Source of the DNA: an uncultured Modestobacter sp. | GTDB taxonomy: Bacteria; Actinomycetota; Actinomycetes; Mycobacteriales; Geodermatophilaceae | Direction: 5' to 3' | Assembly (NCBI RefSeq): GCF_947486615.1 | Contig: NZ_CANKUD010000011.1 | Location: 98,093 to 162,092 of the forward strand | DNA length: 64,000 nt | Shown here: positions 1-9,944 of the stretch, one piece after another | Numbering within the stretch: position 1 is the first letter of the stretch | Layout of the letters: every line of letters begins with the position of its first letter | The notes under the pieces: generated by a model | The model's input: the letters and a program-made list of their open reading frames with translations, nothing else | Told to the model about the DNA's origin: nothing | Databases searched by the model: none | Made by a program: the position numbers and the translations under genes

Positions 1-1133
1 GTCCAGCGGGACAGCGACGCGGGGTCCGGGGTGTCCTCGTCCCGCTCCGGGGCGTCGAGGGCGAGGTCCAGCAGGGCGAGCAGGCCGCGGGCGAGGGAGT
101 CGGCCGGCCCGTCGATGCTGTTGGTCAGCACGCTGACCACCACCTGCGCCTCGGGGTCGATCCAGGTCCGGGTGATGTGCCCGGGGTAGCCGCCGCTGTG
201 CCCGACCAGCTTCCGGTCCCCGACGGTGTCCAGGTCCAACCCCAGGCCGTAGCGGCGGGCGGGCCGGCCGTGCGCACTGACCTCGGACTCGGGCCGGCGC
301 ATCAGCCGCTTGCTCTCGTCGGTCAGCAGCGTCGGGTCCCCGGTGAAGTGGGCCGCCCCGTAGCTCGTCAGGTCGCGGGCGGTGGAGTAGAAGCCGGTGG
401 CCGCGGCCATCGCCCGGGTGTCGACGTGGTCGACCCGCAGCCGGGTCGTCTCCCCGTCGAACAGCCCGGTGTGCCCGGCGGCGTACTCCGCCTCGCGGGC
501 CGGGTCGAGCTCGGGACCGGTGTCGGCGAGCCCGAGCCGCTCGACGACCTCCTGCTGCACGAAGGTGTTGTACGGGCGCCCGGATGCCGCCTCGATCGCC
601 AGCCCCAGCAGCGAGTAGCCGATGTTGGAGTACTTGAAGTGCTCGTTGCGGCCGAAGGTCAGCCCGCCGGGGGCGGCCACGATGTCCAGCAGCGCCGCCG
701 CGTCCGGAAAGGGGTGCAGCAGCTGCCAGTAGTCGGTGTCCGCGCCGTCCCGGACGACCCCGGCCTGGTGGCCCAGCAGCTCCCGGACGGTCACCGCTGC
801 GGCGGCCGGGGCACGGTCGGCCAGCTCTGGCACCCACCGGCCGATCGGGTCGTCCAGCCGCATCCGGCCGGCCTCGACCAGCTGCAGGACGGCGGTGGCG
901 GTGAAGGTCTTTGAGTGCGAGGCGATCCGGAACAGGTGCCGGCCGGTCAGCGGCTCTCCGGTGGTCGCGTCGGCCTGCCCGAGCGCGGTGTCGAGCACGA
1001 GCCGGTCGCCGACCCGGATCGCGGCCTGCACACCGGGCACGCGCTGGCGCCGGCGCTGGTGCTCGAGCCAGGACTCCAGGTACGGCGCGGCGGCGGCGGC
1101 GACGTCGGCGACCTGCTCGGGGGTGCGGCTCAT
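1..1133 (-). CDS. Serine hydrolase of the beta-lactamase/D-peptidase (S12) family, C-terminus beyond the left edge
   Basis: About 377 residues are visible and the frame is still open at base 1. The three class-C-like active-site motifs are present: SHSK (Ser72, Lys75), YSN (168-170) and HSG (312-314). Proteins of this family are D-aminopeptidases, esterases or penicillin-recognising hydrolases. No signal peptide is visible, so a cytoplasmic enzyme is likely. The ATG at 1133 follows a GAGGAG box and lies 37 bases after the permease gene, so it is probably the last visible gene of the peptide-import operon. A role in cleaving imported (possibly D-amino-acid-containing) peptides is inference; the substrate cannot be read from sequence. 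Confidence 0.85.
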   Translation of the reverse strand, partial: MSRTPEQVADVAAAAAPYLESWLEHQRRRQRVPGVQAAIRVGDRLVLDTALGQADATTGEPLTGRHLFRIASHSKTFTATAVLQLVEAGRMRLDDPIGRWVPELADRAPAAAAVTVRELLGHQAGVVRDGADTDYWQLLHPFPDAAALLDIVAAPGGLTFGRNEHFKYSNIGYSLLGLAIEAASGRPYNTFVQQEVVERLGLADTGPELDPAREAEYAAGHTGLFDGETTRLRVDHVDTRAMAAATGFYSTARDLTSYGAAHFTGDPTLLTDESKRLMRRPESEVSAHGRPARRYGLGLDLDTVGDRKLVGHSGGYPGHITRTWIDPEAQVVVSVLTNSIDGPADSLARGLLALLDLALDAPERDEDTPDPASLSRW

Positions 1134-1170
1134 CGGTGCGGCTCCTCTGGGGTGTGCGGGCCGGCGGGGT

Positions 1171-2070
1171 TCACCGCTGGCGGGGGTCCAGCGCGTCCCG
1201 CAGGACGTCGCCGAGGGTGATCAGGCAGAAGACGGTCACGGCCAGGAAGACGCTGGGGAACAGCAGCATGTGCGGGGCGTTCTGCAGCTGCGCCTGCGCG
1301 TTGGACAGCTGCAGCCCCCAGGAGATCGCCGGCGAGCGCAGGCCGAGGCCCAGGAACGTCAGCGTCGACTCCGCGACGATCACCTGGCCGACGGTGATGG
1401 TGGCGATCGCCAGCACCGGGCCGATGGCGTTGGGCAGCACGTGCCGGCTCACCACCCGCCAGGTGCCGAATCCCATGGCCCGGGCGGCCTGCACGAACTC
1501 GGCGTCCCGGACCGAGCGCACGGAGCTGCGCACCAGCCGGGCCATCGCCGGCCAGACGAACAGTGCCAGCGCCAGCGAGACCGACAGCACCGACCGCTCA
1601 CCGAAGCTGTTGAGCACCACGATCGCGCCCAGCAGGAACGGGAAGCCGAGGAAGACGTCGGTCACCCGGGACACCACGCGGTCGGCGAGGCCGCCGCGCA
1701 GGCCGGCCAGCGTGCCGAGCAGCACCGCGAGGGCGAAGGCGATCAGCGTGCAGGTGAGGCCGACGGTCAGCGAGGCGCGCGTGCCGTGGACCACGTTGGC
1801 GTAGACGTCGCAGCCCTGCCGGTCGAAGCCGAACGGGTGGCCGGCGACGGGCCCGTCGGCGCTGGAGGACAGGTCGCACACCCGCGGGTCGCCGTTGCCG
1901 AACCAGCCGGCCACCCAGCCGGGGGCGACGGTCAGCACGGTCAGGACGACGATCCCGGCCACCGGCACCCAGAACAGCGCCCGCCGGCGCAGGCCGGGCC
2001 AGACCCCCCGGCGCGGCAGGGCACCGGCGTCGGTGGGGTCGAGGTCCGCGGTCACGGCCACGCCGGTCAC
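1171..2070 (-). CDS. ABC transporter permease, DppC/OppC type
   Basis: Inner-membrane permease of 299 residues for peptide or nickel-type uptake. After a short hydrophilic N-terminus and a first membrane span it has the usual family loop, then several spans. The cytoplasmic EAA-like loop reads RAMGFGTWRVVSRHVLPNAIGP, with the conserved G and the LPN signature. The chosen GTG at 2070 overlaps the stop of the partner permease in a GTGA, showing translational coupling; a purine-rich stretch (GGAGAGAGGAGG) precedes it. It would pair with the product of the adjacent gene to form the channel. The two ATPase subunits are not in the window. Family assignment is firm; the transported substrate is inferred from neighbouring peptidases. 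Confidence 0.92.
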   Translation of the reverse strand: MTGVAVTADLDPTDAGALPRRGVWPGLRRRALFWVPVAGIVVLTVLTVAPGWVAGWFGNGDPRVCDLSSSADGPVAGHPFGFDRQGCDVYANVVHGTRASLTVGLTCTLIAFALAVLLGTLAGLRGGLADRVVSRVTDVFLGFPFLLGAIVVLNSFGERSVLSVSLALALFVWPAMARLVRSSVRSVRDAEFVQAARAMGFGTWRVVSRHVLPNAIGPVLAIATITVGQVIVAESTLTFLGLGLRSPAISWGLQLSNAQAQLQNAPHMLLFPSVFLAVTVFCLITLGDVLRDALDPRQR

Positions 2071-3005
2071 GAGCGGGCCTCCTCTCTCCGGATGCGTGGG
2101 TCGAGGGCGGAGTTGACGAGGTCGACCACCAGGCTGCTGACCAGGAACAGCAGGATCAGCGCGGTCGAGACGCCGACCACGGTGGGGCCCTCGTGCGACC
2201 GGATGGCCCCGAACAGCAGCTGGCCGACGCCGGGGAGGTTGAAGATGCCCTCCACCACGATCGTGCCGCCGAGCAGGAAGCCCAGGTCCATGCCCAGGAA
2301 GGTGATGACCGGGATCAGCGAGTTGCGCATGACGTGCACCCCGACCACGCGCGTACGGGTCAGCCCCTTGGCGTCCAGGGTGCGCACGAAGTCGGCCTGC
2401 AGGACGTCGACCAGGCTGCCGCGCATCAACCGGGCCAGCGCGGCCAGGCTGTAGACGGCGATCACCGAGGCAGGCAGCAGGTAGGCCAGCGGCCAGCCCT
2501 CGGAGTCGCCGGCGATCGGCAGCAGGTCCCACCGGACGCCGAGGAACAGCTGCCCGACGATCGCCAGCACGAACACCGGGATCGACGTCGCGACGATCGT
2601 GAGGGTGAGCACCGAGCGGTCGATCCAGGTGCCGCGGCGCAGGCCGGCCAGGATGCCCAGGCCGACGCCGACGACGATCTCGATCAGCCACGCGGTGAGG
2701 GCCAGCGTGATGGTGGTCGGCCAGCGGGTGGCCATCCGCTCGGTCACCGACCGCCCGTCGAAGTCGGTGCCCAGGTCGCCCTGGAAGAGCCCGCCGAGGT
2801 AGCGCAGGTACTGCTGCCACAGCGGCTCGTCCAGGTGGAACCGGTCGCGCAGCTCGTTGACCACGGCGGGTGAGAGCGGTCGGTCCCCGCCGAGCGCCCG
2901 GATCGGGTCGCCGGGGAGCGCGTAGACCATCGCGTAGATCGCGAAGGTGACCCCGAGGAAGACCAGGACCAGCTCCACCAGCCGGCGGGTCAGGAAGCGG
3001 GTCAC
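2067..3005 (-). CDS. ABC transporter permease, DppB/OppB type
   Basis: Permease of 312 residues with the typical DppB start (FLTRRLVELVLVFLGVTFA), the PGDP motif near residue 32 and about six membrane spans. The EAA-like loop is the segment LDAKGLTRTRVVGVHVMRNS, close to the family consensus ARAKGLS...HALRNA. The GTG at 3005 overlaps the end of the M14 peptidase gene (GTGA), and its own stop overlaps the start of the second permease, so the three genes are tightly coupled. It acts in the cytoplasmic membrane with the neighbouring permease, the lipoprotein binding protein, and ATPases that must be encoded elsewhere or to the left of the window. Confidence 0.93.
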   Translation of the reverse strand: MTRFLTRRLVELVLVFLGVTFAIYAMVYALPGDPIRALGGDRPLSPAVVNELRDRFHLDEPLWQQYLRYLGGLFQGDLGTDFDGRSVTERMATRWPTTITLALTAWLIEIVVGVGLGILAGLRRGTWIDRSVLTLTIVATSIPVFVLAIVGQLFLGVRWDLLPIAGDSEGWPLAYLLPASVIAVYSLAALARLMRGSLVDVLQADFVRTLDAKGLTRTRVVGVHVMRNSLIPVITFLGMDLGFLLGGTIVVEGIFNLPGVGQLLFGAIRSHEGPTVVGVSTALILLFLVSSLVVDLVNSALDPRIRREEARS

Positions 3006-4399
3006 CCCGGCCGCCCCGCGGCGAGCAGGCCGGCGGTGGCCAGCACGGCGCCGTACTGCACGCCGACCAGCGTGGCGATCGGCAGCAGCTGCGTGCCGGT
3101 GAGCTCGGCGGCCTGCTGCTGCCACTCCTCGTAGAGCCGCGAGGCCTCCTCGTGCAGCGTGCGCAGCGGGGCCGCAGCCGTGCCGGCGACCACCTCGGCG
3201 GCCAGCGCCCGCACCAGCATGCCGCCGTACCGCAGCCGGAAGCAGCGCACGTGGTCCGCGGCGCTGAACACTTCGGCGACGGTGGCCGGGCGGTCGTGCC
3301 CGGGCTGCTCGGCCCGGGCCCGCTGTTCCTGGGCGATCTGGCCGAGCATCGGCACGAACGCCCGGGAACCGCGCAGGAACGGGGTCTCCACGTGCAGCAG
3401 CGGCTCGGCCCGGGCCAGCAGGTCGCTGAGCACCGCCCCGGTCTCGGCCAGGCCGGCCGCCTTCTCCAGCAGGACGTCGGCGTAGGTCCGCCCGCTCGCG
3501 CTGGTGTCGTCGGAGTCCGGGTGGGACCAGTACGGCAGCTCGGCGACGAGGCAGAGGGTGCCGTGCCGGCGGGCGTACTCGCTGGAGGACGAGCCACCGA
3601 TCAGCCCGGCGGGGTCCAGCCCGAGCGCGGCCAGCTGGTCGTAGACCTCCGTCATCGGCTGCATGCCGAAGACCGCCGTGCCGAGCACCGGGGCGAACGG
3701 GTCCTCGGGCTCCCCCTTCTCCAGCGGCAGGCCGAGCCGCTCGGGGAGCGCATGCAGCGCCTCGACCAGGCCGGGCAGCGCCCGGGAGACGTAGTAGTAG
3801 ACGCCGCCCAGCTCGCCGTTGTGCAGGCTGGTGTACAGCTGCGGGCGCACCTCGTCGATGAGCCGCATCAGCGCGAGCGTCTCGGGCATCACCTGGTCGA
3901 AGTAGGCGTCCCGGTACGCGAACGGAAACGACCACTCGACCTGCTCGTCGGGCGCGGGCCGGTAGAAGTGCCGGGCGTAGTGGCCCCGGTCGAACGGCCC
4001 GTCGAACCAGCCCTCGTTCAGCCGCATGCCGTCGGGGTCGATGCAGGGGACGACGTGCCAGGTCGCCCCCATCGATTCCCGCAGCGCGTCGTCCCGGCAG
4101 AGCTCACCGACCAGGTGCAGGGCGGTGTGGCTGCCGATCGGCTCGTTGGGGTGCACACCGGCGACCACCAGGTGCTGGGCCGGGCCGTCGCCCACCGACC
4201 AGCAGTGCAGCGGCTCGCCCAGCCGCGAGGTGCCGATCCGGCGGTGCCGGAGCAGCTCGGGGTGGGCCGCGCCCAGCGCCGCGAAGGAGGCGTTGAGGGC
4301 GTCGACCGAGGGGAAGCGGGTCAGCGGGGGCACCCGCCCGGCCCGGTCGAGGACGTCCTCGACCGAGCCGGGCGCGTGCGCTGCGGGGGTGGCGGTCAT
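3002..4399 (-). CDS. M14-family zinc carboxypeptidase
   Basis: 465 residues. The zinc-binding signature HPNE (His83, Glu86) and the third ligand His193 in SLHNGE fit the M14 carboxypeptidase family; Glu287 in VAELPYWS is the likely catalytic glutamate. There is no signal peptide or membrane span, so the enzyme should be cytoplasmic and trim the C-terminus of imported peptides or of cell-wall (murein) peptides. The gene starts 31 bases after the substrate-binding lipoprotein and overlaps the first permease by four bases, which places a peptidase inside a transport operon. Whether the substrate is an ordinary peptide or a gamma-D-glutamyl/meso-diaminopimelate murein peptide cannot be decided from sequence. 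Confidence 0.88.
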   Translation of the reverse strand: MTATPAAHAPGSVEDVLDRAGRVPPLTRFPSVDALNASFAALGAAHPELLRHRRIGTSRLGEPLHCWSVGDGPAQHLVVAGVHPNEPIGSHTALHLVGELCRDDALRESMGATWHVVPCIDPDGMRLNEGWFDGPFDRGHYARHFYRPAPDEQVEWSFPFAYRDAYFDQVMPETLALMRLIDEVRPQLYTSLHNGELGGVYYYVSRALPGLVEALHALPERLGLPLEKGEPEDPFAPVLGTAVFGMQPMTEVYDQLAALGLDPAGLIGGSSSSEYARRHGTLCLVAELPYWSHPDSDDTSASGRTYADVLLEKAAGLAETGAVLSDLLARAEPLLHVETPFLRGSRAFVPMLGQIAQEQRARAEQPGHDRPATVAEVFSAADHVRCFRLRYGGMLVRALAAEVVAGTAAAPLRTLHEEASRLYEEWQQQAAELTGTQLLPIATLVGVQYGAVLATAGLLAAGRPG

Positions 4400-4430
4400 C
4401 GCCGTCCCGCGGTCGTGCCGGCCGGCCCGG

Positions 4431-6032
4431 TCACTCGTCCTCCGCCAGCACGATCTGGGACAGGATCGGCGACCCGACCGCCGCGGGCAGGTCGGCGATC
4501 GCCTCCGAGGTGACGAAGTTGTAAGTCTCGAAGAAGGTCGGCACCGCCGGGAAGTCGGCCATGATCAGCTCCTGGGCGGCGACGTAGCCCTCGATCGCGG
4601 CGTCCGGGTCGACGGTGGCGTCGGCGGCCGCGATCTGGTCGATGACCTCCTGGTCGGTGTAGGGGACGCACCCCACGCAGCCGCCGGTCGGGGTGAAGAA
4701 GGTGCGCAGCGTGTTCTGCTGGCTGGGGTAGAGCGCGCCCCACCGGGAGAAGAACGGCCCGGTCATCTCACCGTTCGTGCGGGCCTCGGCGAACTCGGCC
4801 CAGTCGGTGCTGGGCTTGGTCACGACGTCGGCGATGCCGAGGTTCTGCCGCAGCTGGTTGGCGTAGGCCTCGTAGAGGGCGTCCAGCCCGGCGCCGCCGG
4901 GGTAGACGATCTCCATCGTGCCCTCGAAGCCGCCGGCCTCGGTGAGCAGCTCCTTCGCCGCGTCGGGGTCGTACTCGCAGAGCTCACCGCACAGCCCCAC
5001 CGGGGTGCCCTGCTCGGCGGACGGCGTGAAGGCGGTGGCCGGCTCGTACAGCCCGCCGTAGATCACCTCGTTCACCGCGTCCCGGTCGATGGCCATCGAG
5101 ATCGCCTGGCGCACCCGGACGTCGGCGTAGCGCTCGTCGTACAGCGGCAGCCCGAGGAAGGAGATGCCGGGGGCGTCGAAGCTGTACACCCGGTCACCGA
5201 AGTCCCCGGCGGCCGAGGTCATCTTGTCCGCGGTGAGGAACATCAGGTCCGTGTCGCCGGCCTGCACGTCGGTGTAGGCGGTGTTCATGTCCGCGTAGGG
5301 CTTGAACACGATCTCGTCGACGGTCGGCGCCTCGCCGGGGTAGTCCGCCCAGGCGGTGACGGTGATCGGCTCGTCGTCCTCCCAGGTCCCCTCCATCCGG
5401 AAGGGGCCGTTGCCGACCGGCGCCCGGTCGAAGGCCTCCAGGTCGTCGTAGGCCACGCTGGGCAGCGGGTAGAAGCCGGTCTGGGCCTGGCTCAGCTGCA
5501 GCGGGAACTGCCCGTCGGGGGCCGAGAGGGTGACGGTGAAGGTCCGGTCGTCGACGACGGCCAGACCCGACATCTCCTCGGTGGTGGGCTCCCCCTCAGC
5601 GGGGTTGAGGTCGGCGTAGCCGGCGATGTTGGCCAGCTGGCCGTTGTTCTCCCAGGCGTTGGGGGCGTAGGCGACGGTGTTCCAGGCCCGCACGTAGCTC
5701 TCGGCGGTGACCGGCTCGCCGTCGTGGAAGGTCCAGCCGTCGGCCAGCGTGATCGTCCAGGTGACCGCGTCGTCGGACTCCACCGACTCGGCGACGACCA
5801 TCTGCAGCTCACCGTCGGAGTCGATCGAGGTCAGGGGCGAGAACAGCGCCATGGTCTGGTCGAAGGCCACCGTCTGGCGCCCGGGGTTGAGGTGGTCGGG
5901 CTCGCCCTCGGCGATCGAGACCGAACGCGTGCCGTCCTCGGCGCTGGCGTCGTCGCTGCCGGAGCAGCCGCTCAGCGTGACCACCAGGGCCAGCACCCCG
6001 ATGGCTGCTGCCCGTCCGTTGTGAACTCCCAT
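4431..6032 (-). CDS. Peptide-type ABC transporter substrate-binding lipoprotein (SBP_bac_5)
   Basis: 533 residues. The N-terminus has basic residues, a hydrophobic stretch and the lipobox LSGC, so the protein is exported and lipid-anchored at Cys27. The rest is an SBP_bac_5 (family 5) domain, as used for di/oligopeptides, nickel or glycosides, with the family block around [11 protein letters not shown] near the N-terminal third. ATG at 6032 is preceded by a GGAGGAG box at good spacing. First gene of the operon, followed by the M14 peptidase and two permeases. The in-frame upstream extension is rejected because it lacks a signal peptide and is not preceded by a ribosome site. Confidence 0.92.
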   Translation of the reverse strand: MGVHNGRAAAIGVLALVVTLSGCSGSDDASAEDGTRSVSIAEGEPDHLNPGRQTVAFDQTMALFSPLTSIDSDGELQMVVAESVESDDAVTWTITLADGWTFHDGEPVTAESYVRAWNTVAYAPNAWENNGQLANIAGYADLNPAEGEPTTEEMSGLAVVDDRTFTVTLSAPDGQFPLQLSQAQTGFYPLPSVAYDDLEAFDRAPVGNGPFRMEGTWEDDEPITVTAWADYPGEAPTVDEIVFKPYADMNTAYTDVQAGDTDLMFLTADKMTSAAGDFGDRVYSFDAPGISFLGLPLYDERYADVRVRQAISMAIDRDAVNEVIYGGLYEPATAFTPSAEQGTPVGLCGELCEYDPDAAKELLTEAGGFEGTMEIVYPGGAGLDALYEAYANQLRQNLGIADVVTKPSTDWAEFAEARTNGEMTGPFFSRWGALYPSQQNTLRTFFTPTGGCVGCVPYTDQEVIDQIAAADATVDPDAAIEGYVAAQELIMADFPAVPTFFETYNFVTSEAIADLPAAVGSPILSQIVLAEDE

Positions 6033-6227
6033 GGCTCCTCCAGTGCTGGGGGCCGGTGGCCGCAACGCGACCTGACCGCTGTGTGGACGACACCGTGGCA
6101 GCGGGTGAACGGCAGGGGAAGAGGTCGGTGCACGGAGTTTCAGAAGGACATGAACGTTTAACGACGCCGACACAGCTCCCCGGCTGCCGCCCGGCCGACG
6201 TCCCGGGCGGTGTGCTGAGGTGGAGGG
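6033..6227. promoter_or_regulatory. Divergent promoter region between the peptide operon and fbiD
   Basis: This 195-base gap separates divergent genes and must hold both promoters. It contains a patch of lower GC near 6140-6165 (around GAACGTTTAACGACG), but no convincing -35/-10 pair or palindrome could be assigned by eye. Confidence 0.4.
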
Positions 6228-6878
6228 GTGCAGCCGTGGTCCCTCGTCGTCCCGGCGAAGCTGCTGTCGACGGCGAAGAGCCGGCTGACGCCGCTGACCT
6301 CGACCCTCCCCGGCGACCGGCGGTCGGGGCACGACCTGCTGGTGCTCGACCTGCTCGCCGACACCCTCGCCGCCGCGCTGGCGAGCCCCGCCGTCGGCCG
6401 GCTGCTGGTGGTCACCGACGAGCCACGGGCCATCGCGCTGGCCACCGAGTTGGGCGCCGGCACCGTCGCCGACGAGCCGGGCAGCGGCCTCAACGCCGCA
6501 CTGGCCCACGGTGCCGCGCACGCCCGGGCGGACGGCGCCGGCCCGGTCGCCGCCCTCGCCTCGGACCTGCCGGCGCTGCAGCCGGCCGAGCTGACCGCGG
6601 CGCTGACCGCGGCGGGCGGCCACCCGCGCAGCCTCGTCGCCGACGCCGCGGGCACCGGCACGACGCTGCTGGCCGTCCGCGACGGCGACCTGGCCCCACG
6701 GTTCGGTCCCGGGTCCGCCGCCGCCCACGCCGCCGGCGGGGCGGTTCCGCTGGACGGCGACTGGCCCGGACTGCGGCAGGACGTGGACACCCCCGCCGAC
6801 CTGCAGACCGCCCGCCGGATCGGCGTCGGGCCACGCACGGCCGGATTCCTCTCGGCCACCCGGTGGTCATCTGGGTGA
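6228..6878 (+). CDS. fbiD: Phosphoenolpyruvate/2-phospho-L-lactate guanylyltransferase of F420 biosynthesis
   Basis: 216 residues. The N-terminus ([15 protein letters not shown]) is the CofC/FbiD version of the nucleotidyltransferase P-loop-like motif, followed by LLVVTDEP and a region rich in G, N and D ([11 protein letters not shown]) that binds GTP. In actinobacteria this enzyme guanylates phosphoenolpyruvate, the first step of coenzyme F420 side-chain synthesis. The GTG at 6228 lies just after GGTGGAGG. Its stop overlaps an upstream GTG of ppk, so the genes are probably co-transcribed. The rest of the F420 pathway is not in the window. cofC is the synonym used in archaea. Confidence 0.88.
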   Translation: MQPWSLVVPAKLLSTAKSRLTPLTSTLPGDRRSGHDLLVLDLLADTLAAALASPAVGRLLVVTDEPRAIALATELGAGTVADEPGSGLNAALAHGAAHARADGAGPVAALASDLPALQPAELTAALTAAGGHPRSLVADAAGTGTTLLAVRDGDLAPRFGPGSAAAHAAGGAVPLDGDWPGLRQDVDTPADLQTARRIGVGPRTAGFLSATRWSSG

Positions 6879-6892
6879 GGCAGGATCGACCC

Positions 6893-8968
6893 GTGCCCGC
6901 CGCCTCCACGCCGCTGCCCGCCGACCGCTTCCTGAACCGCGAGCTGTCCTGGCTGGACTTCAACGCCCGGGTGCTGGAACTGGCCGAGGACGACGCCCTG
7001 CCGCTGCTCGAGCGGGTCAAGTTCCTGTCGATCTTCGCCAGCAACCTGGACGAGTTCTTCATGGTCCGCATCGCCGGCCTCAAGCGCCGGCAGAGCACCG
7101 GGCTCACCGTCCGCTCCCCCGACGGCCTCACCATCCGCGAGCAGCTCGCCCGCGTCACCGAGCGCACCCAGAGCCTCGTGCACCGGCACGCCAGCGTCTT
7201 CGACAAGGACGTGATGCCGCGGCTGGAGGAGCAGGGCATCCGGATCGTGCACTGGTCGGACCTGGACGACGCCGATGCGATGCGGCTGCGGGAGTACTTC
7301 CGCGACCAGGTGTTCCCGGTGCTGACCCCGCTGGCGGTCGACCCGGCGCACCCGTTCCCCTACATCAGCGGGCTGTCGCTGAACCTCGCCGTCTCGGTGC
7401 GCGACCCCGACACCGGCGCCCCGCGGTTCGCCCGGGTGAAGGTGCCCAACAACGTGCCGCGGTTCATCTCCGTGGCCACCGCGACCGCCCAGGGGAAGGA
7501 GGCGGAGTCGGTCTTCCTGCCGCTGGAGGACCTGATCGCGGCACACTTGACCTCGCTCTTCCCCGGCCTCGACGTGCTGGACCACCACCTGTTCCGGGTC
7601 ACCCGCAACGCCGACCTGGAGGTGGAGGAGGACCGCGACGAGGACCTGCTGCAGGCCCTGGAGCGCGAGCTGGCCCGGCGCCGGTTCGGTCCGGCCGTGC
7701 GGCTGGAGGTCACCGAGACGATGGACCCGCAGATCCTCGACGTCCTGGTGCACGAGCTGGAGATCAGCCCGGCCGACGTCGTCTCGGTGCCCGGGCTGCT
7801 CGACCTCGGCTCGCTGATGGCCCTCTACGACCTGGACCGGCCCGAGCTCAAGGACGACCCGTTCGTGCCGGCCACCCACCCACGGCTCAGCGAGGGCGAG
7901 ACGCCCAAGAGCGTGTTCGCCACCCTGCGCGAGGGCGACGTGCTGGTGCACCACCCCTACGACTCGTTCGCCACCAGCGTGCAGCGGTTCATCGAGCAGG
8001 CCGCCGCGGACCCGGACGTGCTGGCGATCAAGCAGACGCTCTACCGCACCTCGGGTGACTCCCCCATCGTCTCGGCGCTGATCGAGGCGGCCCAGGCGGG
8101 CAAGCAGGTCGTCGTCCTGGTGGAGATCAAGGCCCGGTTCGACGAGGAGGCCAACATCAGCTGGGCCCGGTCGCTGGAGCGGGCCGGCTGCCACGTGGTC
8201 TACGGGCTGGTGGGGCTGAAGACGCACTGCAAGACGGCGCTGGTGGTGCGGATGGAGAACGGGGTGATCCGCCGCTACTGCCACATCGGCACCGGCAACT
8301 ACAACCCCAAGACCGCCCGGATCTACGAGGACCTGGGCATCCTCACCGCCGACCCGCGGGTGGGCGCCGACCTCACCGACCTGTTCAACACCCTGACCGG
8401 GTACTCGCGGCAGACCACCTACCGGTCGCTGATGGTGGCCCCGCACGGGATCCGCACCGGCCTGGTGGAGAAGATCCGCCGGGAGGCCCGGAACGCCGCC
8501 GAGGGCAAGCCGGCCGGCATCCGGATAAAGATCAACTCGCTGGTGGACGAGCAGATCATCGATGCGCTCTACGAGGCGTCGCTGGCGGGTGTGCCGGTGG
8601 AGCTGGTGATCCGGGGCATCTGCGCGCTGCGCCCGGGCGTGCCGGGGCTGAGCGAGAACATCCGGGTCCGCTCGATCGTCGGCCGGTTCCTGGAGCACTC
8701 GCGGGTGGTCAACTTCGCCAACGCCGGTCAACCGGAGTGGTGGCTGGGCAGCGCAGACCTCATGCACCGCAACCTCGACCGCCGGGTGGAGGTGCTGCTG
8801 CGGGTCAACGACCCGGCCGCCGCCCGGCAGCTGGAGCGCATCTTCGACGCCGCACTCGCCCCCGACGTGCGCAGCTGGCAGCTGGCCGGCGACGCCAGCT
8901 GGACGCGCACCGGGGACCGGGACTCCCAGGCCGACCTGCTCGCGATGCGGGGTGAGAACGCTGGCTGA
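6893..8968 (+). CDS. ppk: Polyphosphate kinase 1
   Basis: About 691 residues, the usual length for PPK1. It reversibly builds inorganic polyphosphate from ATP at the membrane or cytosol. The N-terminal region carries the family stretch [10 protein letters not shown] near residue 15. The phosphorylated histidine lies in [13 protein letters not shown] (His464), and the second catalytic histidine is in FLEHSRVV (His602). The GTG at 6893 has an AGGA seven bases upstream; an alternative GTG at 6875 would overlap the fbiD stop (GTGA) and add six residues. The 3' end overlaps mutT1 by 17 bases. The ppk-mutT1 neighbourhood is also known from mycobacteria. Confidence 0.96.
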   Translation: MPAASTPLPADRFLNRELSWLDFNARVLELAEDDALPLLERVKFLSIFASNLDEFFMVRIAGLKRRQSTGLTVRSPDGLTIREQLARVTERTQSLVHRHASVFDKDVMPRLEEQGIRIVHWSDLDDADAMRLREYFRDQVFPVLTPLAVDPAHPFPYISGLSLNLAVSVRDPDTGAPRFARVKVPNNVPRFISVATATAQGKEAESVFLPLEDLIAAHLTSLFPGLDVLDHHLFRVTRNADLEVEEDRDEDLLQALERELARRRFGPAVRLEVTETMDPQILDVLVHELEISPADVVSVPGLLDLGSLMALYDLDRPELKDDPFVPATHPRLSEGETPKSVFATLREGDVLVHHPYDSFATSVQRFIEQAAADPDVLAIKQTLYRTSGDSPIVSALIEAAQAGKQVVVLVEIKARFDEEANISWARSLERAGCHVVYGLVGLKTHCKTALVVRMENGVIRRYCHIGTGNYNPKTARIYEDLGILTADPRVGADLTDLFNTLTGYSRQTTYRSLMVAPHGIRTGLVEKIRREARNAAEGKPAGIRIKINSLVDEQIIDALYEASLAGVPVELVIRGICALRPGVPGLSENIRVRSIVGRFLEHSRVVNFANAGQPEWWLGSADLMHRNLDRRVEVLLRVNDPAAARQLERIFDAALAPDVRSWQLAGDASWTRTGDRDSQADLLAMRGENAG

Positions 8969-9917
8969 CGACGCGCGGGTGGTCGCCGCCGCCGGCGGCG
9001 TGGTCTGGCGCACCGGGGGCATCGGTGCGCTGGAGACCCTGCTGGTGCACCGGCCCAAGTACGACGACTGGTCGCTGCCCAAGGGCAAGCTGGACGCCGG
9101 CGAGCACTCGCTCATGGCCGCGGTGCGCGAGGTCGGCGAGGAGACCGGCCTGCACGTCTCGGTCGGCCGGCGCAGCGTGCAGACCCGCTACGACGTCCGG
9201 CACGGCGACAAGCGGGTGGACTACTGGCTGATGAAGGCGGTCGGCGGCCGCTTCACCGCCAACGACGAGGTCGACGAGGTGCGCTGGCTGACCGTGCCGG
9301 CCGCCCGGGCGCAGGTCACCCACGACCACGACCGGGCGGTGCTGGACGACCTGGCCCGCACCGACGTCCCCCACGCTCCCCGGGTGCTGCTGGTGCGGCA
9401 CGCCTCGGCCGGTGAGCGCGAGGACTTCGACGGCCCGGACGACGAGCGCCCGCTGGACCGCACCGGCCGGGACCAGGCGGCCACCCTGGCCGCCGTCCTG
9501 CCGGTGTTCACCCCGGCCCGGCTGCTGGCGGCGCCCCCGCTGCGCTGCCGGGAGACGGTCGAGCCGCTGTCGGCCGCGCTCGGCATGCCGGTCGACGCCG
9601 TGCCGGAGCTCGGTGAGGAGGGGTTCGACGCCGACCCGCAGGCCGGGGTGGACCTGGTCCGGCGCCTGCTGTCCAGCGAGGACGGCGGCCCCACGGTCAT
9701 CTGCAGCCAGGGCGGGGCGATCCCGTCGGTGCTGCTGGCCCTGGGTGTGCGCTGGCCGGGCACCGCCGGTGCGCTGTGGCCGCCGTCGGCCAAGGGCAGC
9801 GTCTGGGCGCTGGGCGGGCGGCCCGGCGCCCTGTCGGCCGACTACTACCGCGACTTCGCCGCCGATCCGGCCGCCCCGGCCGGCGCGCTGGTGCGCAGCA
9901 GCGCCGGCCGGAGCTGA
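8952..9917 (+). CDS. mutT1: Two-domain Nudix hydrolase / histidine phosphatase, MutT1 type
   Basis: 321 residues with two domains. The N-terminal Nudix domain has a complete Nudix box at residues 45-67 (G-x5-E-x7-REVGEETGL). The C-terminal histidine-phosphatase domain starts at LLVRHASAG, with catalytic Arg149-His150. Mycobacterial MutT1 has the same architecture; it removes 8-oxo-dGTP/8-oxo-GTP and dinucleoside polyphosphates, and its second domain handles the diphosphate product. The start overlaps the end of ppk, so it is translated from the same message. Note that the second phosphatase histidine should lie in the ICSQGG segment, where Ser/Gln replace the usual His-Gly; this needs checking by alignment, since the motif looks altered. 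Confidence 0.9.
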   Translation: MRTLADDARVVAAAGGVVWRTGGIGALETLLVHRPKYDDWSLPKGKLDAGEHSLMAAVREVGEETGLHVSVGRRSVQTRYDVRHGDKRVDYWLMKAVGGRFTANDEVDEVRWLTVPAARAQVTHDHDRAVLDDLARTDVPHAPRVLLVRHASAGEREDFDGPDDERPLDRTGRDQAATLAAVLPVFTPARLLAAPPLRCRETVEPLSAALGMPVDAVPELGEEGFDADPQAGVDLVRRLLSSEDGGPTVICSQGGAIPSVLLALGVRWPGTAGALWPPSAKGSVWALGGRPGALSADYYRDFAADPAAPAGALVRSSAGRS

Positions 9918-9944
9918 CCGGCCGCTCCGCCGCGCCCTCCCGGA

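Noticed and set aside
6158..9115. Long minus-strand frame across fbiD and ppk
   Set aside because: Both plus-strand genes are strongly supported by motifs; the antisense product is low-complexity Val/Gly/His.
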